In this document: positions 52,597-64,000 of the stretch, piece after piece
Position numbering within the stretch: the first letter of the stretch is position 1
Layout of the letters: every line of letters starts with the position of its first letter
Assembly: GCA_037074765.1 (NCBI GenBank)
Contig: JBAMDO010000012.1
Location: forward strand, 186,001-250,000
Direction: 5' to 3'
DNA: 64,000 nucleotides
DNA from: Mansonella perstans
Lineage: Eukaryota > Nematoda > Chromadorea > Rhabditida > Onchocercidae
The notes under the pieces: generated by a model
What the model was told of the DNA's origin: nothing
The model's input: the letters and a program-made list of their open reading frames with translations, nothing else
Databases searched by the model: none
Made by a program: the position numbers and the translations under genes

Positions 52597-55500
52597 TTAT
52601 TCCAATGCATGGTCGATAGCCTTCTGAATGTTGCTGTAAGCATCAGCGCCAAGGTAATCTGGATGTCCGATTTCCCAAGCTCGCATACGCTCTTCGTCGG
52701 TTAGGGGTGACGAATGAGCAAACCCGACGTCCAGTACCTTAAATGCTTAACATTGATGTTTTTTGCAGCTGGTGAAAAATCTAAATTCAAAAGACAAAAT
52801 GATTCAATGAATTTGATTGTGAATCATTTCCACGATTTATTATGAATATATAATGAGTAAATTATGAATATAAAATGAGTAAACATGAAATTAAGTGACG
52901 CGCACATCACAAGTTTCAGGAATTTTCCAAATTTTTGAATTCACCTGAAGCTATCGTACTAACTCCGTCCCGTCCTCTCGAACAATCTACTGCTTTCTCC
53001 ACCAAACGATCCTAATACCTTCTAAACAACCTAGCACTTGTAGCTGACCCACTGCAAGTCGTCCTTTTCTTAATACTAAACCATTATGCTATTATACTTT
53101 CAGAAATGACAATTAAATATCAAAGTATGGGAATATAATTCTACTTTCAACTGCTATCCTTATGATTATGATCTGGAAAGTACATAAATTTAAATTTTTA
53201 AAATTATTTTAGCATTTCGCGTAACTTTATTAACAAATGTCTTTCTTATCTCTTTCCAGAAATTAAATTTCTAAACCCTTAAACAAATGAATGTATGTGA
53301 GTAGAAATGGAGCAAATCAAAACAATTCAAAATTTCAAACAATTTAGAAAAATCTCATAATACATTTTGTGATCTTGTGTGAATGGGAAATTATATTCTC
53401 TTAGCTTGCTATCAAACGAGTGAGATAACTATATCATGCATGAAAGGTGCAAACACTGCATGATTGCATGTCAAGATTATGACTTGAAATATTCTAGCAA
53501 ATTTCATATCTCTTCTATAAAATTTCACTAATTATCGTAAACTATAAATGAGATGAAAAATGCCAATATGCAACACTCATACCAAGTAAACTACATGGTT
53601 TCTTATCTAATTCTAATTAAATTAGCACATCGATTAAATACACAACAAAAATATAAAGAAAAAAAACTATTTGTTAAACGCATCAGTATCACCTTCTAAT
53701 CCAAAAGCAATCTGTTCTTTTCCATTAGAGAGTTTCATGGAAATTCAACCTAATATTTCCATTTGCGTTCTTAAAGCAACTTACGAAAAATCAATCAAAA
53801 ATGCCACCGTTTAGAAACAGTCGTTTCCCCAAATATTTACCGTATCACTGATTCGAGACTGTTCTGAGACGGAAAGTTATGAAATGCAGTAATGTCCCAG
53901 ATCATAAAATAATGAAATCAATGTCAAGGAACCTGACTGATCTCTGATAAAGGAAAACAAATAGAACAGAAGACATGCACAATTCAAATTATTAAATGAA
54001 TTAAGTATCATGATGTAATAATTCCAAGAAATTCAATGCTATTCTGAATTTTTCCATTGATTGAAAATTCTCCTTGATTTGTGAAAATTTAAAACCAAAA
54101 AGAGCTTAATGTAATGGCCAAAAGATCTATGTAATTCTGGAATCCTGACTTCCATTTTTCCGATAGATCAATTTTCCCTTAAGCACACGAAACCATCGTA
54201 TTGAACTATTCTAAACCTGATTCAATTTTACCGTATATTGCTCAAAAGAAAAGCCTTATTTCAAAAATAGGATTAAGAGATTGGAGATAAAATTTCAAAT
54301 CAATACACAACAACCAAGTTCAGTGCATTCATAAGTGAAAAAACTGTTATCTGCTTGGCCAGATGAATAGGTGAATGACGCAATAGTTTCCACACTCCAA
54401 AAATCAGCTGTAGAAAACAAAAGACTAGTATAGAGAGAGAAAGAGGATTAGTGTGATCAGAACTTTTCTTAGTCAATATCTTGTTCAGAATTAAAAGGAA
54501 TGATGATAGAAGAGCAGAGAAGTGTAATAGTAGTAGTAAGATAGTTGTGGAAATAGCTGATGATATTGGTCTATTGGCGGTGATTATTTCTGTGTTGCGT
54601 TGAGGTGATAGTGAAAAAGTGGCGAGCTCACATGTGATATGGCCAAATTCGAGGTCAGTCGACCTTTTAACAACGACCACCAGTAAGCAAGATGCTCTGA
54701 GAAATGGACACTATCCGATCTCTGTTGCCATGGCTTCACTGGACCCAAGAAGTGCACAATTTTTATCTAAATAATTAAACAAGTGAAATGCAATAAAACA
54801 ATAATGTATCGTTTATCTCTTGAATGTCAATCAAATTAACAATATTGGCCATTGAACTATGATGATGCAAACATGCCTGAGTTTGGATAAAACTAGCCAC
54901 TGACAGCTGATTTTACTTTTAAGATGGTTGAAAAAGGTTCAAGTTTTGCTGTTTCTCGATTAGTTTTTTCAAGCGATAAAACAGTTTCAATGAATGCCTT
55001 CTCTAATAAAGTCAAGTTGTGCGACAAATACTTGGAATTTACGCTAGGAATCAGTTTGTAAACATTGCATTGACAATATTTATCATTCCCACATTCAATA
55101 ATCCACTTTATAACAAACATTAAGGAAATGCAAGAAACGTACCTGGGCTCCGTACTTTTTAAAAGCAGCCGCATAAGTGTAAATTGCTCCAGAGGTCATA
55201 TTGTAAATGAAAGGTAATCGATAAGCCGGAGGTTTGTCCCGCCAATCATTGAAGAATTCATTCAGTAGGCCTTGATCACCGCCTAAAAATATCAGAGATA
55301 AGTAATTTTATATATCCTGTTATATACTATTCTAAATTTGACGCTAGATTATTATAACAAAATTTTAGCATACACAAGAAGGATGAGAAATCAGAGTTAA
55401 GTTAGCGAACTTGATGAATTGATCTCGGCACTTTTTCAGATATTTTGGCAAAAAAAGGAACGAATAAACTGCTTACCATCAAAGGAGCCATGTTCCAATG

Positions 55501-56164
55501 CAAAATTCAAAATTTCCAAATACGTTTGTTCAGATGGTTTGTAAACGAAAACTCCCGAATTAAAGCAGTCTGGCCAACCAATGTCTGCTACAGCAGACAG
55601 TTCGTCGTGATCGAACAGTTCATCAGCGTTTTGAATAACCTGAATGTAACAAAAAAGCGAGTCTCACAGCTCATGCATTCAGTTATACTATCAAATAGAC
55701 ATTGCAAACTAACTAGGCAATCAGCATCGAGAAAGACACATTTGGTATACTGTGTAAGCCTCCAGCAATATATTTTAGTGAAAGTTACACCCAGATCAGG
55801 TCTCCCAATTAAGCGCAAGTTGGCAGTATCATTGCTGTCCAAAACATTCACTACACTGATGTTATCAAATGTCGCAGCAAGCTCATCCCTTTAAATTGAA
55901 GCATTTCTCGTCGAATCTGATGAAGTTGTTTTATTTATATGATTGCAAATTCATATATGAAAAAGCTATAAATAAAAAACTATCATCAAGTACAAGTCCA
56001 AAAGATCATTCCGATACTTTGCACCTAAGTTGTTGTGATACACCAGTTGTAATCATGCAGTGCAGTTTTTTGGTAGTCTGCTGAACTTTCAACGAATGAC
56101 CCAAAACAAGCGCTCCAACAGCATATCCATCCGAAGTTGCCAATGTCACCCATGCTTCAGTCAT
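52597..56164 (-). CDS. gyg-1: Glycogenin (glycogen priming glucosyltransferase)
   Basis: GT8 glycosyltransferase that adds the first glucoses onto its own tyrosine and then seeds glycogen synthase. Exons: 56025-56164, 55714-55888, 55477-55639, 55143-55282, 54632-54766, 52597-52737; in phase, about 297 residues. Landmarks: [20 protein letters not shown] (nucleotide-sugar binding start); [25 protein letters not shown] (DxD manganese motif); [38 protein letters not shown], which holds the likely self-glucosylated tyrosine; [12 protein letters not shown]; and a C-terminus [19 protein letters not shown] that matches the glycogen-synthase-binding tail. Unspliced reading past 54632 would end 16 residues later at TAA and lack that tail, a possible alternative short form. 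The last intron is about 1.9 kb, and additional linker exons inside it cannot be excluded. Confidence 0.93.
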
Positions 56165-58238
56165 TATTCCTGTAAATAGTAAAAATATAACTGTCTGGGT
56201 GCCAGCATACAGACTGTAACTATTAGAATATGGAATGTTTTATAAATCAGAGAGCTCGATTTGCATTCTGAACGCTCCGCTTAGCAAAAAAAAAAAAGAA
56301 TTGTAAATGATACACTATCCGGTTCTATGACATACAATGTATCCAATCTACCTTACAAGTGTCATTCGATCCGCAATGGTGGTAATAGAAAGACTCGAAT
56401 GCTAATTTCTGATAAGCAATTGAATGAAACAAAACACAGAAACAACGTAAATCAACAAAATCGGCATTCTTCTGCCTTACGTTTGATGAATTCCTTTTAA
56501 CCCAAAATAACTTGGTTTGAACTAATTACTGAATTAGATGAGCAAGTCAAATTAATGAATCCAGTTTAGAACAACACTATTAGTATATGCTGACAAGTCG
56601 AAAGAGTACAGGAATTTACTTTGTTTATCAAAACCAAACCAAGAGGATAATTTAAGTTTCAAAAAAATTTAAGAAGGAAAGACGAGGCTAGCAGCAGGAT
56701 AAAAGCGGAATTCGAACAAATTTTTTTTGTAATATCAAACACTCTCGAAATTGAAAAGCTAACAGCAATAAATATGAGCAGTATCGCTTTTCATATCGCT
56801 TTTCTCCTCAACAGCTTCAATCATCAAATTCAATTAGCCGTTTTGTTGCAGTAATCAGCCACATATATTGTTTTGTTCTGATCTAGTATAAAAATTTTGG
56901 AAGACGTCGAAAAGCAATTTCATGATGTTTTTTTTGTTCACAGAATAAAAAAAATTTTGTTGTGCTTTTTCTGTACCAAACGCAAAAGATCTGAATTTTT
57001 AACCTGCTTAGGTGCTCAATTCGTTTATCGGTCAATATCGAATAACTCTACTCCCATCAAGCAACACTATCCTCAAATGCGATCAAAATTTCAAGCTACA
57101 AGGGAAAAGACAGTGACGGAAATTGCTGATACTCAGCAGTGGTTTATAGCCTGTAGTTAATAAAGCTATTGCAACTCACTCAATTCTAAAGAAATAGATT
57201 TGCAAAATAAACTTTCGAAAACAAAAAGAAAATCTTACTGCAAAAAAAGACAAAAATATTTATATGAAAGCACTTTCAAATGAAATATCGGGAAACAAGT
57301 AATTAATAACAAGATTAACAAATAAATAATTCATGAATTCAAGTTGTTAATAACAAGTATGCTGGAACTGTTTCAAGTTATCAGCTGAAGCTATCGTTTA
57401 AATAAGTGGATGAATTTAATTAAACTGGTGGATAAGAGTAGACAAAGTCATCAGTCAACACAATTAATGTTTACAGTTATTACAGTTATAGTAGTTCTTC
57501 ATCAATACTAATTTCTAATTAGTAAATGAGTTTCCACGACAGTGGAATAATTAATTTTGCTATATATGCTTACATTGTGTCATTTCTTGCCAGTAAAAAG
57601 AACACCGATTGATATAAGTAAGGAAGAGTAAGATATGCACGATTCGCATGCTCAATATGTATGTTGAGTTGTAAAGCACACTACAATGACTCTCAAATGC
57701 AGGACATTTTTTTGTGATGTAGCGATTCCTGATGACATTGTCAAACGGATCAAGTAACTAATTTTAGCTCGCTATTTTCAGCATCAAGCATACTAAAAAA
57801 CAGTAATTTGGAACAAAAAGAACGGAAGTCAGACTATCTAATTTTAGAAATAGTTTCAACGTAGTGGCAATCTGATCGTCATGTGCCAATAAGTATATTT
57901 CTAGTGGGATGCAGATATTTCGACATAGTTAAATAATTGGCCTTAGTGTCTTGACCTTCTAGATCAAAACCAAAAAGTATTTTTGGTCGTTTCTGAAACA
58001 TTGCAGTGTCCTTTAAAGCGAAATAATGTTTAAACTGCCAACACAAAGGCAAAATATATTGTGTTAATCTAAGTGAAAGAAATGAAAAATTATCAGTGAA
58101 GAAGAATTTGCTCATTTTTAAATGAATGATTTCAAATGATTTCCAGGCATTTTTATCGCAAAAGAACGAAGTGAATGTGCCAAACATCTGGAAGCAAACA
58201 ACTGATGTTGGATGGAAATTGCAGTAAATTGTAGTGCA

Positions 58239-58308
58239 ACATACATACCTACAAACATACACACATACATATGCACATACATACACACATACATGCAACA
58301 TACATACA
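58239..58308. repeat. (ACAT)n-type microsatellite, imperfect
   Basis: About 70 nt of ACATAC units with occasional changes. Frames over it (58118-58367 minus) encode Tyr-Val-Cys runs and are artefacts of the repeat. Confidence 0.9.
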
Positions 58309-61300
58309 GACAATATATATGTGCGAATACCAAAGAGAAAAGTGAGGTTGTTTGGTGGACTAATCATCTTAAAAAAAACAATCTGAGATATAGATAGATG
58401 ATGATTACTTCTATTGGTCTATGCTAACAACAATTTTTTTAAAAAAAATTTTGCAAAATTTGCTCCCCCAGAAATTTAGTATCAACAGAAATAACAGATG
58501 TGAGAAGAAAATTGGTATGAAAATGTCACATTTCTAATATCACTTTCTAATTATATTCTATCATTTGTCTAAATTGTAATCTTGTCCTGTCCTGTCTCTT
58601 CAATCTTTCTTTCGGCCAGCTTTTAACTTCCATGAGCCTAAGGATGCATTCTTATTTCTTCATTATTGTACTGAGCTTAATTGACACGTTGCTGTTATTT
58701 CCAATAAAATACTACAAGGGAGATGAAATATTGTTTACATTGAGCGAATTTTTATCATTTTACTGCTTATGTTATTGTCCCGAAAAAACAAATGATATGA
58801 TAGCATTTTGCTACAATTGTTACTACATATTCAACATTTATTGCTAATTTTGGGAAAAAAATACAGAGCACTACTAGATTATTTTCGAGGATGCAAGTAA
58901 TTTAGCTAAATAAATGTGGATTTGAGGAGGAACATTTGATGAGAATATAAAGTCTAGCTTGAAACACTTGACAATGTTTTTCAGTTGATCTGACAGGTGA
59001 TGCGTTCTTCTCGATGCAATGGAATGCCGCTGAATTCACATTCATACTAGCTAAATCTAAAACGATAGAACTATTTATAAACCATTCTAAGCTACCGAGA
59101 TCCCTTTCTATTATTTTGCGCCAAAAAAGGGTAAATTAACATTCTATTTGGAAACTGTACATTGTTTCATTACCACATCTTGGAATAGATTTTTTTAAGA
59201 GAGATAATTAGTTAAATTTATCTAAAAAATAAAAATAAATTGAAATTATTCATGAGACTGAGTTAAGACAATTCTAAAGACGAATATTGGAATCAGTTCT
59301 TCATTCATTTTAAAAGCTATTAATTTTTCTGGAGTATGACCCATAATCTATTTTTGCATATTAAAAACAATAATTAATCCTTAACCGGCTGGTTTTTTTG
59401 AAGGAATAAATTATTTTTCCACATCATGCTCCATTATATTTTATGTAATATCTAGCTGTAATATTTCGAATCCCATATGAGACAAATCTTGAGATGGCAA
59501 ATGTTATGTTTGGAAAGCTTGCAACTTATGTAAAAATTTTATTTTATGAAGTTATTGCTATCGATAAAGCACATGTAAATAATTGAAATTAACAATAACA
59601 GTGTATCGTCTACTTTAAGATATCGAGTCATCTACTAGTGATACTCGATCGACCAAAGCTTCTATAATGCACTTTAAAGTTACGTTGACTTAAGTGATGA
59701 CACTTGTTTGAGGAAAACATCGCGCGCAAATAAATAAATATCAATCAAAGTTCAGTTTGAGTTCTACGCATGCACTGACATCAAAATGAGTACTTAGTTA
59801 ACCATAAACTCATTTATTATTTCATGGTAGTTTTCTGTTTCATCAACAGAACAGGATATGATCATTTTCGGCTATGATTCTGTCCATTCTGTCAATGCCA
59901 GTTTTTAAAAAGTACTAGAAACATAGGGTAATAATTTCTTTTGATAAATGATTATCTTTTGTGCAAAAGTAGTCGGCAGTGTCAAATAAACTGAGTATGA
60001 TGTGTTAAACGGCGACAAAAGCATAAGCAATTAAGCAACAGTTAAATCGTGAACACATATACGTATATTTTTTTGATTATATACATGTATTCTCATATGA
60101 TTTTGAACTTTAACCCTTGATGGATGGGACATGATGATAATCAAATTAGACAAATAGTATAAAATAACATTTCTCTCGAATTAAGATTCCAGAAATGTTA
60201 ATTAAACCAACTTTCATTTATTAAAATTGCTGTGAAGAGCAGAAATAATGATATAAAAAGATAAAACATACTGGTATCCTTTGCAGTGAATGTATTGTAC
60301 CAACAGCGCTTATGCTGTCATTTGAATAATGGTGACATTGAAGGCACAACTGATGAATTTTAAGAGATCGTCGTTTATTCTAAGAAGTCACAGTTATTTA
60401 TTACTGAAATCATTTTTGATTGGTATGACGAAAATTGTCTGCAAAATGATGAAAGGTGTCAAACAGTCGAAATATGTTTGTATATGTTTGTATATTTGCA
60501 GAATGTACTCGTACCTAAGCTATGGTTTTGTGAAAACCTTCACGGTAACCGTTTCTAAATGTACTTTCCAAATCTTAACTACAGTTTATGAGGACAAATA
60601 GATCTGGAAATAAAACTTGATAAGAAATCGTAATTGTGTAATGAAGGTGTAATTTGAATTCATCTGCCTGAAAGACCAAAGCATATAGAAACTCTTGCTT
60701 GCTGATAAGCAGTAAAATTAGTAGCAGTAATATGATCATACAAAATTTTAACAACAAAACAGTACAAACAAAACGTACATCTGATGAAATGAAAAAAAGA
60801 GTGCTCAAGACAAAAGAAGTATGTCAAATAGCTGTTGAAACTTAATTATTTAATTTCTTCTTTGCCTTGGTTGTTCCTCATTTATACATCCGTTCATTTA
60901 TTCCATATTAACCCCAAGATTTCACTACCTTCTTAATTAAAATTACCAGACAAAATGTTGAAATTTTGATTAAGGCGACGATGAAGCTAGTAATGACTGT
61001 AATGTCACAAAGAGATTTCGATACTTGTGCGTAACTACAGATTGAAAAGTACTTGATAATCGCAGGAAACAAAGGCCAGCTTAATCTTCATGATGACCAA
61101 AATAAGCTTAACAAAACTTCGCCCCTAATTCTGGATATATATGTGTGGGAAAAATTCTATGCAAATTTTTTTTGCGATCAAGCACGCATTAGATGGTCCT
61201 TATGTTTATCCACTACCGATTAGCAACTACATTTATTCGCCTGCTTCTCTCCGCCTTTCCTTTAGCATTTCCTCTAATTTAAGAAAGTAAAAAAAAAGAA

Positions 61301-61466
61301 ACCTTCGTACCAACAAAGCGACAGTCTACCGAATAGGAATTTGTTAGTTAAAATTGGTTTATGAATTAAACAAAAAAAAAACTTAGAAATTGAATTAATT
61401 TGACCAACATCCCTGTTTATTGTACAGTTCATTTTTTATACTGCCTCACAATTTATTGTGTTTTTA

Positions 61467-61619
61467 ATGCTTTTTCCTTCTTATCATTATGCGCCATTAT
61501 ATTTGAGAGCACAACATTACCACTCTAATAAACCTATATTGCCAATAAACGACACGGACTACGGCTTTCGCGACCCTTTATCTATCCGGTCTTTTCCACC
61601 CTCTTCACATCATATTTAA
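61467..61619 (+). CDS. Short ORF, 50 codons, tentative
   Basis: ATG-to-TAA frame starting MLFPSYHYAPLYLRAQHYHS and running through NDTDYGFRDPLSIRSFPP. Its second half is GC-richer than the surroundings, which is unusual here. There is no signal peptide and no family match. It could be a 3' exon of an unseen gene or chance. Confidence 0.22.
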   Translation: MLFPSYHYAPLYLRAQHYHSNKPILPINDTDYGFRDPLSIRSFPPSSHHI

Positions 61620-62488
61620 TAGCCTCTGATATGGAAGGTTACTTTCAAAAAATGCGATAAGTGATTGAAATTCGATTTTGATTGTCTGTAATGACCAGTA
61701 ATATGAAATAACACCAAAAAGTTGCATCATTTCAAATTGCATAAGATTTAGAGCTTATGAGTCTGGCCTAGCACATCAAGCAACTTTGTACCAGTTTGAG
61801 TCGGAAGAATTTCGTGATTTCAAAATGAAATAATTCTGTGGCATCTATAAGTTTTCTATAACTTTTTCTTTAATACTTTAACTGGAAATTTGCATCATCC
61901 ATTTTTGTAGCAAAAATAATCGTTAGCTTTCGTGGCTACTCATGATATGGTAGTGCAGAGCCTTAATTCATATCTTTTCCGCGGTGATTTAGGGAGCAGC
62001 TGCAGGATTAAAATCAGTGGAGAAGTGAGAAATATCCAAAAAAATTGTTTTTCCGCAAGAGGTACGGATATTCCGCTATTGCACAATTTCAGTTATCCTG
62101 GAGAAATAGACCCACAGCCAGGTAACAGTGAACAATGACTTAGTTAGTTTGCTGGAAATCACAATTATTTTAAAATACAAAAGCAAAGTTGCCGTAACAG
62201 TAACATAGAACAGTTCAGTGCATGCCATCATTCACCAACAGAACGAACGAAACAAACAAGATTTGTATACTTCGTTTTTTTTTTCTCATTACATGTCCTG
62301 TACACTTTTAAAACAATTCCACCAAACAGTGTGAAGAAATTAGTTGAAGTCGTAAGAGGATTAAAAATTATATGAAAAAAGCAGCTATTATGATGGAAGC
62401 AGCTAACCAGTTCTGGTGACCGAATTCTTTGCTTCATATATAAATGAAACCTAGTAGTAGCTTGTATCAAGCAACAGTTACTCTGTTC

Positions 62489-64000
62489 ATGTATTCTTTC
62501 TTGGTCTTTCCAGTTCTTTCAGTTTTATTGGTGACAACATGCCTTTCAGGTTTCTTTTCGTTATTTAAAAAATGTCCCAGTTTATACCGTCGTTATAATA
62601 ACTTCTTCATTACTTACAACGTGTCTTTAGAGAAAGTGTAAACATAATGAAATTCATACTGTTTGCAGTAGAGGAAGGCTTACATTGCTGAATTTTTGTA
62701 GTTTATTTACAGTAGTTTTGAATTAATTAAATTATAGCGGAATGGAAGCGACAGTGGGACGAAAAGTTACCATCGGGCGAAAGTGGAATGCATAGAGACT
62801 GGATTGGGTTTGGTTCCGACGAGAATGGGGGAAAATATGTGAAAAATGGATGGCAAGATTCATGGCAGTCTGAAAGTAATGAGGGGAATTTTCCTTCGGA
62901 TAAGAAACAAATCTCAGATGACAATTGGGATGCATTCGATGAACGAAAGTGGTCCTGGGGTAATGGTGGTGATCATGGTTGGGGCACCTGGGGTAGTGAT
63001 ACTGGAAAGCATGACCTAAACACACGTTATGGTACAGATTTCGGAAGTCCTTGGAGTGGAAGTGTTGGTAACGGACCACAAAACAGTTACACTTTCTGGG
63101 GTAACACCAATATGGATAGCTGGAAGAAGAGTGGAGGTGGTGAAGGATGGCGTAAATGGGAAGGTTATAAATTCTTATTGAACTTAACATTCAACTGTTT
63201 TTATTCCTTATTTTAAAGATGAATTCCAAGTCAGTGATTTATGCCATTTTTAATTAAAAGAATTTATTTAGAACTGGGCGATCACAGTGACAAAGTTCGA
63301 TGATTTTCATCTGATTTTTCTTTTGATCATTAGAAAAATTTCCCAAAATTCTTCATTTGTCTATCTTAAACTTTTTAAAGATATCAATCACTGATGGTAT
63401 TGATATATGGGATTGAGGACTGGTTAACATGAACTTTTACAATCTGAAAGAGTGACTTTAGCAATTATTTTTCAAATTTGATTGAAAAATTCGAAGTTCT
63501 GTAAGATTCCACATATTCATATCACCTGAATTATGGTAAAACTGGTAGTGAAAACCGAAAATTTGCGAATGCAGTGGCTTGTTCATATCAAACTACCGCC
63601 TTTCTTAAACATTAAATAGTTTATACATTACCATAAAGACGATATGGTCCTTGTCCAGAAATCTCTATTTTTAATGTGATCTTTTGATCTAAGTTGTATT
63701 TTCGGGCTTTTTTAAAGTTCCATTCTCTCCAAAAAAATGACTTGTTCAACCAAACTGCCATCTTTTATAAACATGAAATTAGATATGACGAATTGAACAG
63801 ATATTTTCAGAGCTTAAGAGATTTTTTTGCCACACAAATGATTAGTACTTTTGTAGTCGATGGTGACGGGCCAGGCAAAGGAAGCCGCGAACACGGTGGA
63901 TGGAAAAGTTGGAAAAGCGGCTCAGGCGGTGGTAACTGGTACAGCTGGACCAGTAGCGACAAACCAACAAATGATGAAACAGAAGTCCATGCATCTGCTT
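62489..64000 (+). CDS. Secreted Trp/Gly-rich, cysteine-free protein (3' end beyond window)
   Basis: Exon 62489-62549 encodes a signal peptide, MYSFLVFPVLSVLLVTTCLS (an upstream in-frame ATG exists at 62444). Exon 62738-63163, after AATTATAG, joins in phase to give A-EWKRQWDEKL and a long low-complexity chain. Exon 63857 onward, after TTTGTAG, joins in phase and is still open at base 64000. The mature part is built of polar residues, Gly and many Trp: NGWQDSWQS, RKWSWGNGGDHGWGTWGSD, YTFWGNTNMDSW, GWRKWEG, GGWKSWKSGSGGG. About 19 of the first 190 residues are Trp, and none is Cys after the signal peptide. Spacing of W-G/W-S units suggests a structural or matrix role, but this is inference. No family recognised. 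A 152-codon antisense frame (62732-63190) is its shadow. Confidence 0.75.

Larger units (their letters stand above)
56165..62488. other. Intergenic, about 6.3 kb, no gene recognised
   Basis: AT-rich spacer between two divergently transcribed genes. Holds a CATA-type microsatellite (58239-58308) and scattered frames, for example 56897-57160 plus (87 codons) and 60329-60601 plus (90 codons), without motifs. A 50-codon frame at 61467-61619 is listed separately. Confidence 0.45.

Noticed and set aside
54300..54680. 126-codon minus-strand frame with a hydrophobic run
   Set aside because: It overlaps glycogenin exon 54632-54766 in another frame and has no motif.
57879..58367. 162-codon minus-strand frame with Tyr-Val-Cys runs
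   Set aside because: Produced by the CATA-type microsatellite.
62732..63190. 152-codon minus-strand frame rich in His, Tyr and Phe
   Set aside because: It is antisense to the Trp/Gly-rich exon; its composition follows from TGG/GGN codons on the other strand.

Overview
The window is nuclear DNA of a nematode, most likely a filarial (clade III) worm. It is AT-rich. Genes are split into short exons (about 50-430 nt) bounded by nematode-style acceptors (TTTTAG, TTTCAG) and GTAAGT/GTGAGT-like donors. The encoded families are worm families: a patched-related (PTR) protein, nematode profilin, a worm-type casein-kinase-1/TTBK-like kinase and a SWIP-10/MBLAC1-like protein. No rRNA, tRNA or CRISPR array was seen. 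Exon joins were worked out by eye from open frame, splice sites and phase, so borders may be a few bases off.

Left part (1-8800), plus strand: the 3' exons of a sphingomyelin synthase-type gene (171-1545), a broken stretch resembling the same family (3200-3443), and an intact RNF26-like multi-pass membrane RING E3 gene (3939-4779). About 4 kb of AT-rich spacer with nested inverted repeats follows.

Middle (8.8-36.5 kb), all minus strand: a 14-exon PTR sterol-sensing-domain gene (8799-15399), a small single-span membrane protein (17056-17437), a sterol O-acyltransferase (18608-21827), a long gene-poor stretch with a reverse-transcriptase relic (25059-25178), an MBLAC1/SWIP-10-like metallo-beta-lactamase gene (27042-28411), an unrecognised secreted protein (29340-30799), and a tentative membrane protein with a Frizzled-like cysteine-rich domain (32414-35135). 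PTR, SOAT and SMS all belong to sterol or lipid handling; this is a neighbourhood observation, not evidence of an operon.

Right part (36.4-64 kb): minus-strand profilin (36462-38071), a CK1/TTBK-like kinase (40898-44407, perhaps to 40648), a multi-pass membrane protein with an internal repeat (44762-47359) and glycogenin (52597-56164). At the right edge on the plus strand is a secreted, cysteine-free, tryptophan- and glycine-rich protein (62489 to beyond 64000).

The best candidates for something new are the Trp-rich secreted protein, the Frizzled-like membrane protein, the duplicated-module membrane protein, and extra phase-compatible exons inside the PTR gene.
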